Program-made: the position numbers and the translations under genes
Part shown: piece by piece, positions 1 to 6,838 of the stretch
Layout: every line of letters starts with the position of its first letter
Position numbering within the stretch: the first letter of the stretch is position 1
NCBI GenBank assembly: GCA_009779295.1
Contig: WREN01000061.1
Span: 1 to 9,843, forward strand
DNA: 9,843 nt
Reading direction: 5' to 3'
DNA from: Oscillospiraceae bacterium
GTDB taxonomy: Bacteria; Bacillota; Clostridia; Oscillospirales; CAG-272
Notes under the pieces: model-generated
Seen by the model: the letters and a program-made list of their open reading frames with translations, nothing else
Database searches by the model: none
What the model was told of the DNA's origin: nothing

Positions 1-132
1 ATGACGTTCAAGGCGGACGTTAACATTGAACGCTGTGCTTACGGCAATACTTTCGCAAAAATTCATGCGCATACCGACCCGATCGGCAAAATGGAAGGAG
101 AAGGCGGGCAGACGATCAATATAGTCATATAA
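1..132 (+). CDS. 3' end of an unrecognised protein (partial)
   Basis: Frame 1 is open from the first base to a TAA at 130-132 and gives 43 residues ending in GGQTINIVI. The window begins inside or at the start of this gene. The ATG at base 1 could be a true start, but a 43-residue protein ending this way looks more like the C-terminus of a longer protein cut by the window edge. The end alternates short hydrophobic and polar stretches, consistent with closing beta strands, and contains an IHAHTDPIG segment. I do not recognise the family. It has the same orientation as the downstream cluster but is separated from it by 219 bases that include a repeat-like element, so it may belong to a different transcription unit. 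Confidence 0.5.
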   Translation: MTFKADVNIERCAYGNTFAKIHAHTDPIGKMEGEGGQTINIVI

Positions 133-148
133 GAGAAAAGTGTCCGAT

Positions 149-210
149 CGTCATTCTGAGCAAAGTGAAGAATCTTTGGTGTAAGACCCTTCGTTCATGT
201 TTTGGGTCAC
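149..210. repeat. CATTCTGAGC-type dispersed intergenic repeat
   Basis: Positions 152-175 read CATTCTGAGC, then AAAGT, then GAAGAATCT. Sequences of this form, with an ATTCT/AGAAT inverted pair (153-157 and 169-173), recur between genes in many bacterial genomes, notably in draft genomes of uncultured Clostridia and other anaerobes; I recognise it from that general pattern. It is followed by a second small inverted pair, GACCC at 185-189 and GGGTC at 204-208, with a 14-base loop. Five Ts occur at 216-220, so this part could also act as a weak terminator for the gene ending at 132, although the stem is short and the T run is displaced. The outer boundaries are approximate, and only one copy is present here. 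Confidence 0.5.
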
Positions 211-224
211 AGACATTTTTCAAC

Positions 225-275
225 TTATATTACTATATATTCCTCGCACCCGGGCAAATCGTTCTCCTCCGCGAA
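225..275 (-). pseudogene. possible short remnant of a minus-strand gene end
   Basis: Within an AT-rich gap, 241-276 is a GC-rich patch. Read on the - strand from 275 it gives FAEENDLPGCEEYIVI and then a TAA at 227-225. The composition looks like a real acidic protein C-terminus. Upstream in the same frame only NKL precedes it before a TAA, in very AT-rich DNA, with no start codon. It could be the surviving tail of a decayed gene, part of the neighbouring repeat element, or chance. I assign no function. Confidence 0.2.
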
Positions 276-276
276 G

Positions 277-351
277 TTTAATTTATTTTATCATAAATTT
301 ATTAAAAATGCAATATTTTATTAAAAATGAAATAGAAAGGATTTTTTACAA
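277..351 (+). promoter_or_regulatory. AT-rich leader with 13-bp direct repeat before the first operon gene
   Basis: The leader in front of the DUF4091 gene is almost entirely A and T. It contains a perfect 13-bp direct repeat, TTTATTAAAAATG, at 298-310 and 317-329, with a 19-base period. The purine-rich AGAAAGGA at 334-341 is the ribosome binding site for the ATG at 352, with a 10-base gap. The cluster promoter is expected here or slightly upstream, but I cannot pick a convincing -35/-10 pair: several TATATT and TATCAT-like hexamers exist and none is well partnered. The direct repeat could be a regulator half-site pair or simple local duplication. Confidence 0.35.
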
Positions 352-1890
352 ATGTTAAATTATATCATAGTTGACAGCACAGAATGGACATATCCTGATT
401 ATGACTTCGCAAGTTACAAATCCGCTTCGGATAAAATTGATATTTTCGCAGCGAAGAACAGTTACGCAACTGCACAAATTCTATTGAAAGGTTTACCCGA
501 AAACGGTAAATTGAATATCCTCACGCTCGGTTTCAGCGCGGAGTTCTTCGAACTCCTGCCCATTTACGTTGAAGGCAATCCGCACTTGAACGAGAATAAC
601 GCCCTTCCCCACTATCCCGAACGCTGGGCGCCGTATTATCTCTACGACTGTCTGAAACCGTTTAACGGTACCGTGAATGTAATGAACGGAATCGGGGGAC
701 TTTATATGTCCGTGAAAACCGAAACTACCGGCAATGTAGAAGGCGGGGTTGTGATAAATGGTACGGTTATCCCTGTGAAGATTAAAGTTTATGACGTTGA
801 AATCCCCGATGAAACGCTGAAAATCATCAACGGTTACAGCCGCGGGCATGTCGCTAAGTATCACAACGTCGAAACGGGTTCGGCAGAATTCGACAGGCTT
901 GACACGGAATATCTCACGATGCTGCGCCGTATGCGGCAGAACATGCTTTACGCGCCCGGTCCGAAAATTACCGCGCTCGGCGACAACAAATACAGCTTTG
1001 ATTTTACCTACTTGAAAGCATTTGTAACCAAAGCGACTTCGCTCGGGTATAAATATTTCAACGGCGCGAGTATCGGCGGACGCGTAAGCTGGCATGAATC
1101 CACGATTCTGGTTCACGGTATGCCCGCGATGAGTTATGAAGCGTTCTGCTACCTGTCGCAGTATTTGCCCGCATTCGTGGCGTTCTTAAAAGAAAACGGT
1201 TGGATAAATAATTTCTTCATAGGCGTTGCCGACGAACCCAATACCGAAAACGCGACGGAATTCCGCGCGCTTTGCGGTCTCGTGCGCAAACTTGCGCCGG
1301 AAATCAGATATATTGATGCTATGTCATACGGCAATCTGCACGGCGCGCTCGACGTTTGGGTTCCGCTCAACGCCGAATACGATAAACATATGGCGGAGAT
1401 TGAAACGTTCCGCGGAACCGGCGACGAAATCTGGCATTACGTCTGCTGCGTGCCGCGTCAGGAAGGTTACATCAACCGCTTCTTGGATATTCCGCTGCTC
1501 GCAACGCGTTATCTGTTCTGGGGCAACTACAAATATGACTTGAAGGGTTATCTGCATTGGGCGGCAAACCATTATCAGCCGAATCAGGACCCGTTTACGC
1601 AGAATTGCCCGCTGCACAAGAACGCGGATTCCGAAGGAATCCTGCCGCCCGGCGACACTCATTTAATTTATCCCGGCGAAGACGCGCCGTGGATGTCGAT
1701 CAGGCTTGAAGCTCAGCGTGAAAGCGCGGAGGATTATGAATTGTTACGATTCATCGCGCGGAAAGATAAGCAAGCTGCCGATGAAATGTGCAATAATATG
1801 TTTACAACGTTTAACAAAGTTGAATATGACGTTATAAAATTCAAAGAAAATAAAATAAAAATGTTAGAAACGGCGGTAAATTTAAGATGA
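352..1890 (+). CDS. DUF4091 domain protein, GH123-like putative glycoside hydrolase
   Basis: This is a 512-residue protein with a C-terminal DUF4091 module, a family allied to glycoside hydrolase family 123 (beta-N-acetylgalactosaminidases). Visible marks are a TIM-barrel-like middle region with an adjacent Asp-Glu pair, D294-E295, in the string GVADEPN, and DUF4091 signatures RYLFWGNYKYDLKGYLHW (about 387-404) and PWMSIRLEAQRESAEDYELL (about 447-466). In characterised GH123 enzymes an adjacent Asp-Glu pair supports substrate-assisted hydrolysis of N-acetylhexosaminides, so D294-E295 is the likely catalytic pair; this is inferred from motif context. The N-terminal 150 residues look beta-rich. 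There is no signal peptide, so it should act in the cytoplasm on imported sugar. The start at 352 has a good ribosome binding site at 334-341. The stop overlaps the next start by 4 bases (ATGA), implying translational coupling. Substrate is unknown; some DUF4091 proteins may not hydrolyse GalNAc linkages. Confidence 0.82.
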   Translation: MLNYIIVDSTEWTYPDYDFASYKSASDKIDIFAAKNSYATAQILLKGLPENGKLNILTLGFSAEFFELLPIYVEGNPHLNENNALPHYPERWAPYYLYDCLKPFNGTVNVMNGIGGLYMSVKTETTGNVEGGVVINGTVIPVKIKVYDVEIPDETLKIINGYSRGHVAKYHNVETGSAEFDRLDTEYLTMLRRMRQNMLYAPGPKITALGDNKYSFDFTYLKAFVTKATSLGYKYFNGASIGGRVSWHESTILVHGMPAMSYEAFCYLSQYLPAFVAFLKENGWINNFFIGVADEPNTENATEFRALCGLVRKLAPEIRYIDAMSYGNLHGALDVWVPLNAEYDKHMAEIETFRGTGDEIWHYVCCVPRQEGYINRFLDIPLLATRYLFWGNYKYDLKGYLHWAANHYQPNQDPFTQNCPLHKNADSEGILPPGDTHLIYPGEDAPWMSIRLEAQRESAEDYELLRFIARKDKQAADEMCNNMFTTFNKVEYDVIKFKENKIKMLETAVNLR

Positions 1891-3860
1891 CGACATTCGA
1901 ATATAAAAAAATGATGATACCCACCGCCGATCTGAACGGCGAAAGCAGTTTGCCGCCGATTGCCGGTATGGTGAACGTGCAGTATAAAACGCAAACCGAA
2001 CTTGATGAGGACGACGAATTGTTCATCGGTTACGGTTTTATCCACAGCTCATTTCCCTACAGATTGCAGGATATGTACGACCGCGAATTAAAAGATACGG
2101 AAATCAATACCGTCGTACTCGAAAATGAATATCTGAAAGCTACATTCCTGCCGGAATACGGCGGACGGTTATGGTCTCTGTATGACAAAATCAACGAAAA
2201 AGAATTGACGTTTTCGAACCCTGTCATACGTCCGTGCAATCTGGCGATCAGGAACGCATGGTTATCCGGCGGCGTTGAATGGAACTGCGGAATGGTCGGG
2301 CATCATCCGTTTACGTGTTCTACATTGTTCACGGCGAAATTGAAATTAGCTGACGGTACGCCCGTACTGCGCATGTACGAGTTTGAACGGATACGCCGCG
2401 CCGTATATCAAATGGACTTTTTCCTGCCGGACGGTTCGAAAGTTCTGTTTGCGCGTATGAGGATCGTTAATCCTAACTCGGAAGTCGTTCCGATGTACTG
2501 GTGGAGCAATATCGCCATTCCGGAAATCAAAAAAGGGCGCGTCATCGCAAGCGTCAACGACACTTACTCGTCACGGCGCGGCGTTATCAAAGTTCCCGTG
2601 CCGATCTGCGAAGGCGTCGATATTACGTATCCGGTCAACAATCCCTCCGCTATCGATTTCTTCTGGAAGATACCTCCCGAAAAACGCAAATATATTTGCC
2701 AGCTTGATGAGAACGGTTACGGGCTTTTCCAAACTTCGACTAAACGTTTGAAGGGTCGCAAATTATTCGTTTGGGGTCAAGGTCCGGGCGGAGACAGATG
2801 GCAGGAGTTCTTAACCAAAGATGACAGCGGCGGCAGATATGCCGAAATACAGGCCGGACTTGCGCATACGCAGTACGAATGTCTGCCGATGCCGCCGAAA
2901 ACGGCGTGGGAATGGCTCGAAGCATACGGCGCGTTACAAACGGACGGAAGTAAAATTCACGGCGATTGGGAAGTCGCGAAAGCCGAAACGGAAACTCGTA
3001 TCGATAATATCATCACCGATGAAAAACTTGCGGAAATCTTAAAAGAAACACATGAAATGGCAATTACTCCGGCGGATGAAATGATCATGTGCGGCAGCGG
3101 TTGGGGCGCGCTTGAGATATACCGTCGTAACAAGCAAAAGGATCTGCCGATGTGCCCGCATTTGGATTTCGGTAAAGTGCAGGAACAACAAATCCAATGG
3201 AAAGCATTGCTGGACAACGGTTATTTTTCCGATACGGAGCCTGATTCGTGGATACTGCAAACCGAGTGGACAGCTATGATTGAAGCCGCTTGTAACGGCG
3301 CGGACGAGTACAACTGGTACGCGTGGCTGCAACTCGGCATGACGTATATCGCGCTCAACCGCATAAAAGACGCTAAAAACGCGCTCGAACGTTCCATGAA
3401 TTTGAAGCAGTCGTGCTGGAGTTTGTACGGGCTTGCGCATATCGCGCGCATGGAGGGCAACGGAAAGAAAGCGGCGTTGACGGCATTGAAAGCCGCACTG
3501 ATGAAAATCGATGATATTTCGCTTGTCAAAGAAGCGGTGCGCATGCTGAACGACGCGGGCTTGTACAATTCGGTTATAGATTTCGTAGGGACTTTGCCGG
3601 AAAATGTAAAGAAAGTCGGCAGGATTAAGTTGGGATTGGCGTTCGCGTATGCGCGGACGGAAAATATCGCTGACGCTGAAAAGTTGATTTACGACGGCGG
3701 CGTTATCGTTATCCCCGACATCCGCGAGGGTGAAATATCCGTGACGGAGCTTTGGTATATCATCGAGGAGTTGAAAGCCAAACGCGACGGCCGCGAGTTC
3801 AGCCGCGAAACCGCGAAGCCTCCGGCGTCGCTGGACTTCAGGATGGGTGCGGTGAAGTAA
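1887..3860 (+). CDS. DUF5107 domain protein with C-terminal TPR-like helices
   Basis: This 657-residue protein opens with a DUF5107 domain (about residues 25-350). The recognisable signatures are LPEYGGRLWSLYDK near residue 90 and RNAWLSGGVEWNCGMVGHHP at 122-141. DUF5107 is related in fold to galactose mutarotase/aldose-1-epimerase beta sandwiches and is common in carbohydrate-use clusters; its precise chemistry is not settled. The C-terminal third is helical: YNWYAWLQLGMTYIAL (from 475) followed by KDAKNALERSMNL is a clear TPR-like helix pair, with a second near 509-540 and a weaker third near 580-610. It is shorter than the roughly 1000-residue members I recall, with fewer TPR units. There is no signal peptide. 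Its ATG sits in an ATGA overlap with the DUF4091 stop and has no strong ribosome binding site, so the two are probably translated together. A glycan-binding, sugar-isomerising or lyase-like role are all possible. Confidence 0.8.
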   Translation: MTTFEYKKMMIPTADLNGESSLPPIAGMVNVQYKTQTELDEDDELFIGYGFIHSSFPYRLQDMYDRELKDTEINTVVLENEYLKATFLPEYGGRLWSLYDKINEKELTFSNPVIRPCNLAIRNAWLSGGVEWNCGMVGHHPFTCSTLFTAKLKLADGTPVLRMYEFERIRRAVYQMDFFLPDGSKVLFARMRIVNPNSEVVPMYWWSNIAIPEIKKGRVIASVNDTYSSRRGVIKVPVPICEGVDITYPVNNPSAIDFFWKIPPEKRKYICQLDENGYGLFQTSTKRLKGRKLFVWGQGPGGDRWQEFLTKDDSGGRYAEIQAGLAHTQYECLPMPPKTAWEWLEAYGALQTDGSKIHGDWEVAKAETETRIDNIITDEKLAEILKETHEMAITPADEMIMCGSGWGALEIYRRNKQKDLPMCPHLDFGKVQEQQIQWKALLDNGYFSDTEPDSWILQTEWTAMIEAACNGADEYNWYAWLQLGMTYIALNRIKDAKNALERSMNLKQSCWSLYGLAHIARMEGNGKKAALTALKAALMKIDDISLVKEAVRMLNDAGLYNSVIDFVGTLPENVKKVGRIKLGLAFAYARTENIADAEKLIYDGGVIVIPDIREGEISVTELWYIIEELKAKRDGREFSRETAKPPASLDFRMGAVK

Positions 3861-4645
3861 TGGTTAATATTGCGCTGCATCATTATAATCTTAGCTGTTT
3901 TACGCATAATGATACGGACTTTAAAGTGGACATTATTTGGTTCGGCAATACAATTCAGGATAATTCCGTAATTATAAATAAAACCGACGGTGGGCTTGAA
4001 GTTATTCAAGCCCGTTCGGAAAATATTTTTAAACGAATCATTAACTTTATTAACCCTTTTAATCAAAAAAGAGTTATAGTTTATATTCCAAAAAATTATA
4101 TTGAAAATATTGAGGTTAAAATGATTTCAGGGAATCTTAGAATGGAAAATATAACTGCGGAAAATTGTACTCTCGAAGTAAAATCAGGGAATATAAAATT
4201 GATAAATTGTTCCGGAGATACTGATATCAAATCAAAATCGGGGAATGTTAAAGTTTCAACGCACCACGGAAATGTAAACGCAGCCGGAGTGTCCGGAAAT
4301 GTATACGTCGAAACTGATTCGATAACAAAGAATTCGGTTATATCTACAAAAAGCGGTAACATAAAAACGTTTGTTTACGAGTTAAACACTGATCTGACCA
4401 TTCAAGGCAAATCAGGGAATATTAAATTAGTAATAAATCGCCTTAACGGAAACGTCACGGCGCGAACTGTGAGCGGAAATGTCAAAGCTTTATTCAGGGA
4501 AGACGCAAAAGCTATTTTCAATACACAGTCTACCGGAAATAAAAATGATTTCGAAAGCTCGAAGTTACCGAACAGCGAAATTCCATTTGTGAATCTACAT
4601 ACCAAAAGCGGAATCGTCAGAGTTAAAAAATCCAATTTTATTTAG
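3860..4645 (+). CDS. DUF4097 family beta-strand repeat protein
   Basis: This is a 261-residue protein. The start is placed at the ATG of a TAATG junction (3858-3862), overlapping the previous stop by one base; an in-frame ATG at 3752 lies deep inside the DUF5107 gene and gives a basic, implausible extension. Residues 1-85 form a mixed segment without a signal peptide or membrane span. From residue 88 a repeated strand motif of the form K-S-G-N-[ILV]-[KR] recurs about every 15-25 residues (SGNLR, SGNIK, SGNVK, HGNVN, SGNVY, SGNIK, SGNIK, NGNVT, SGNVK, SGIVR at 250). This pattern is the hallmark of DUF4097, a right-handed beta-helix-like domain found in putative adhesins and envelope-stress proteins such as those near LiaFSR systems. 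Function here is unknown and a cytoplasmic location is suggested. The DNA is much more AT-rich than the two genes before it. Confidence 0.75.
   Translation: MVNIALHHYNLSCFTHNDTDFKVDIIWFGNTIQDNSVIINKTDGGLEVIQARSENIFKRIINFINPFNQKRVIVYIPKNYIENIEVKMISGNLRMENITAENCTLEVKSGNIKLINCSGDTDIKSKSGNVKVSTHHGNVNAAGVSGNVYVETDSITKNSVISTKSGNIKTFVYELNTDLTIQGKSGNIKLVINRLNGNVTARTVSGNVKALFREDAKAIFNTQSTGNKNDFESSKLPNSEIPFVNLHTKSGIVRVKKSNFI
4121..4620 (+). repeat. in-gene SGN[I/V] beta-strand repeats
   Basis: About ten degenerate coding repeats lie inside the DUF4097 gene. At the DNA level the best copies share AATCAGGGAATAT (near 4182-4194 and 4410-4422), with a looser AATCGGGGAATGTTAAA near 4236. The protein core is Ser-Gly-Asn-Ile/Val, expected of turn-plus-strand units in a beta solenoid. 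The divergence among codons (TCAGGG, TCGGGG, AGCGGT, AGCGGA) shows old repeats kept by protein selection and not a recent DNA expansion. Confidence 0.65.
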
Positions 4646-4649
4646 GTGA
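4644..4649 (+). promoter_or_regulatory. ribosome binding site fixing the RlmD-family start
   Basis: AGGTGA at 4644-4649 overlaps the stop codon of the DUF4097 gene and lies 5 bases before the ATG at 4655. An in-frame GTG at 4646 is part of this site itself, so using GTG would leave no Shine-Dalgarno sequence at a usable distance. The ATG at 4655 is therefore preferred, removing three residues from the longest possible reading frame. Confidence 0.65.
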
Positions 4650-4654
4650 TAAGA

Positions 4655-5965
4655 ATGGTTAAAAAGAACGACATATTTACAGTTGAAGTTACGGACATTA
4701 ATAATTTGGGTTACGGAATCGGCAGAATTGAAGGTATCGTTACTTTTATTACCGGTGCCGTTGACGGTGACGTTCTTGAAGTGCGGGTTATAAAAGTCTG
4801 TAGGGATTATCTTATCGCCAAAACAGAAAAGATTATTAAAAAATCACCGTACCGCATTGAGTCAGTCTGCGGCGTTTCAATGCGGTGCGGTGGCTGCGTG
4901 TTTCAGAATATTACATATGAGCATGAGTTGTTATTGAAATACAACTACGTCAATACCGCCATCAAAAAAGCCGGTTTGAAGGATGTTGCCGTTCACAATA
5001 TTCTCTCCACCGGAGAAACCGATGGTTACCGCAATAAAGTGCAGTATCCGGTCGGCGAAAATAATATTATCGGGTATTATTCAAACCACTCGCATAATAT
5101 CATCGAAGTGGAGAATTGCCCGCTTCAAAGCCGTGCGTTCGATCCGATTTTAATCGCCGTTAAGAATTTCCTGCGAAAAAATAGCATCAACTGTGTACGG
5201 CATATTTATCTGCGTCACGGTAAAATGACCGGCGATATTATGATTTGCTTAGTAATTAATCAAGACGACCTGCCTATTAAAAATCTGCCGGACGTTAAAA
5301 GCATTGTTTTAAACATCAACAAAGCTGAAACGAATGTTATACTGGGCGATATATATATCACTGTTCATGGCGACGGCTACATTACCGACATAGTCGGTAC
5401 AGATATAATCGGCGGCGTGAAATTGAACATATCCGCACCGGCGTTTTATCAGGTCAATCACGGCGCGATGGAATTGTTATACTCGAAAATTTATGACATT
5501 TTTGATTTGCACGACGGCGATAAAGTAATCGATCTGTTCTGCGGTATCGGCGCGATCGGGTTATATCTCGCGAAACGTAAAAATATTATTTTAACGGGTA
5601 TCGATATAATACCGGAAGCGATTTACGACGCGAAAACGAACGCCGAAATTAATAACATTCCGAATACGGAATTTATCTGCGGCGACGCTGATAACGATAA
5701 CATAAATCAGGCTGACGTTATCATCATCGACCCGCCGCGCAAAGGCTGCACAAAAAGTTTAATTTCACGGATATGCGAGGTCTTACCAGAAAAAATTCTG
5801 TATGTTTCGTGCAATCCCGACACATTGGCGCGAGATTTATTAATATTTAGCGGGTATAATTATAATACAAATGAAATTTTTCCTGTTGACATGTTTCCCC
5901 GGACAGGACACGTTGAAACCGTAACTTTATTAAGGAGAAAGCAAGATGATAGTAAAAAAAATTGA
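4655..5965 (+). CDS. rlmD: RlmD/RumA-type 23S rRNA (uracil-C5)-methyltransferase
   Basis: This 436-residue protein uses S-adenosylmethionine to methylate C5 of a uridine in 23S rRNA, U1939 and/or U747 by E. coli numbering. An N-terminal TRAM RNA-binding domain (about 5-60) is followed by the iron-sulfur cluster ligands C72, C78 and C81 in C-x5-C-x2-C (RCGGC) and C155 in ENCPLQ. The Rossmann-fold methyltransferase domain has the SAM loop DLFCGIGAIGL from D293, motif DPPRKG from D359, and the nucleophilic cysteine C386 in YVSCNPDTLARDL. The C-terminal segment FPRTGHVETVTLLRR is typical of the family. The length fits complete RumA/TrmA-like enzymes. Every key residue is present, so it should be active. 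Bacillota often encode RlmCD, which methylates both sites, so the exact target is uncertain. The last 20 bases overlap the next gene. It is a housekeeping gene lodged in a catabolic cluster. Confidence 0.93.
   Translation: MVKKNDIFTVEVTDINNLGYGIGRIEGIVTFITGAVDGDVLEVRVIKVCRDYLIAKTEKIIKKSPYRIESVCGVSMRCGGCVFQNITYEHELLLKYNYVNTAIKKAGLKDVAVHNILSTGETDGYRNKVQYPVGENNIIGYYSNHSHNIIEVENCPLQSRAFDPILIAVKNFLRKNSINCVRHIYLRHGKMTGDIMICLVINQDDLPIKNLPDVKSIVLNINKAETNVILGDIYITVHGDGYITDIVGTDIIGGVKLNISAPAFYQVNHGAMELLYSKIYDIFDLHDGDKVIDLFCGIGAIGLYLAKRKNIILTGIDIIPEAIYDAKTNAEINNIPNTEFICGDADNDNINQADVIIIDPPRKGCTKSLISRICEVLPEKILYVSCNPDTLARDLLIFSGYNYNTNEIFPVDMFPRTGHVETVTLLRRKQDDSKKN
5932..5937 (+). promoter_or_regulatory. 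ribosome binding site of the amidohydrolase, inside the rlmD 3' end
   Basis: AAGGAG at 5932-5937 lies 8 bases before the ATG at 5946 and within the coding sequence of the methyltransferase. The strong site means the amidohydrolase can be initiated independently despite its 20-base overlap with the preceding gene. Confidence 0.7.
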
Positions 5966-6824
5966 TATGCACGTACATACTTCCCTGAAAAAAAGTATTC
6001 CGCGTGCAGGCGGAGGGAATTTTACCACCGCCGATGAACTTTTGAAAATGTATGACCATTTGGGTATCGAAAAGGGCGTGCAGCTTCCCGATATCGGACC
6101 GGAATGTGCTTATGCCATCCAGACTAACGAAGAGGCAATGGATTTGACCGCGGCATATCCGGATAAATTCTATTGGTTCTGCAACATAGACCCGCGTTGG
6201 GGCGGGAACAGCCCCAATACTGATCTTTCGTATTTTATTGATTATTTTAAAGAACGCGGCGCGAAGGGCGTCGGCGAGATATGCGTCAATTTGTATTTTG
6301 ACGATCCGCTGGTCGATAACCTTTTCCGCCATTGCGAGATGCGCGGTATGCCCGTTATATTCCATATCGGCCGGATGGGCAACGATTACGGTTTGGTAGA
6401 TGACGCGGGGTTGAAACGTTTGGAACGGTCTCTTCAAAAATTCCCGAATTTGAAATTCCTCGGACATTCCCAAAAATTCTGGGCGGAAATCAGCGGCAAC
6501 TGCACCGAAGAAAATCGCGGCGGATATCCGATCGGACCCGTGACCCCGGGAGGGCGGGTAGTTGAATTGATGCGTAATTATCCCAACTTATACGGAGATT
6601 TGTCTGCCGGAAGCGGTGAAAACGCGATAATGCGCGATTTTGAATTCGGCTGGAAGTTTTTAGAAGAGTTTCAAGACCGGTTATTTTTCGGCACAGATAT
6701 TTGTGATCCCGGCAATAAATTGGTACTCTCTTTCCATTTAGACGACGCCGTCGAATCAGGTCATATTTCGCAGGAATGTTATAATAAAATTTGCCGTAAA
6801 AACGCCCTTGCGCTTTTAACATAA
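5946..6824 (+). CDS. Amidohydro_2 family metal-dependent hydrolase
   Basis: This 292-residue protein belongs to the amidohydrolase-related family (Amidohydro_2), a TIM-barrel fold that holds a divalent metal. Visible ligands and active-site residues are D7-x-H9-x-H11 on the first strand, E111 in KGVGE, H140 in VIFHIG, H174 in FLGHSQ and D251 in FFGTDIC. These match the usual order of metal ligands and the catalytic aspartate on strand 8. Family members hydrolyse lactones, decarboxylate ACMS or gamma-resorcylate, or hydrate 4-oxalomesaconate. In a sugar cluster a lactonase or a similar step on a sugar-acid intermediate is plausible, but the sequence does not identify the substrate. There is no signal peptide, so it is cytoplasmic. 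A strong AAGGAG at 5932-5937 supports the start. Length is normal and no key residue is missing. The next gene begins 14 bases after the stop. Confidence 0.85.
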   Translation: MIVKKIDMHVHTSLKKSIPRAGGGNFTTADELLKMYDHLGIEKGVQLPDIGPECAYAIQTNEEAMDLTAAYPDKFYWFCNIDPRWGGNSPNTDLSYFIDYFKERGAKGVGEICVNLYFDDPLVDNLFRHCEMRGMPVIFHIGRMGNDYGLVDDAGLKRLERSLQKFPNLKFLGHSQKFWAEISGNCTEENRGGYPIGPVTPGGRVVELMRNYPNLYGDLSAGSGENAIMRDFEFGWKFLEEFQDRLFFGTDICDPGNKLVLSFHLDDAVESGHISQECYNKICRKNALALLT

Positions 6825-6838
6825 AAGAGAACTATTTC

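Noticed and set aside
185..220. Hairpin GACCC/GGGTC with following T5 as a confident terminator
   Set aside because: The stem is only five pairs with a 14-base loop, and the T-run is displaced by several bases; noted only as a possibility in the repeat entry.
493..1116. Long - strand open frame opposite the DUF4091 gene
   Set aside because: It is a shadow of a well-supported gene, has no recognisable domain or ribosome binding site, and matches the frame bias of GC-rich codons on the opposite strand. The same applies to the other antisense frames, such as 5847-6473 and 3039-3440.
3752..3859. Upstream in-frame ATG that would lengthen the DUF4097 protein by 36 residues
   Set aside because: It lies inside the DUF5107 coding sequence, encodes an Arg/Gln/Gly-rich stretch unlike the rest, and the TAATG junction at 3858-3862 offers a natural coupled start.
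4121..4620. Regular repeats considered as a CRISPR-like or satellite array
   Set aside because: The units are coding, vary at synonymous positions and follow the DUF4097 strand pattern; there are no constant-length spacers.
4646..4654. GTG start for the rRNA methyltransferase
   Set aside because: The GTG is part of the AGGTGA ribosome binding site that serves the ATG at 4655.
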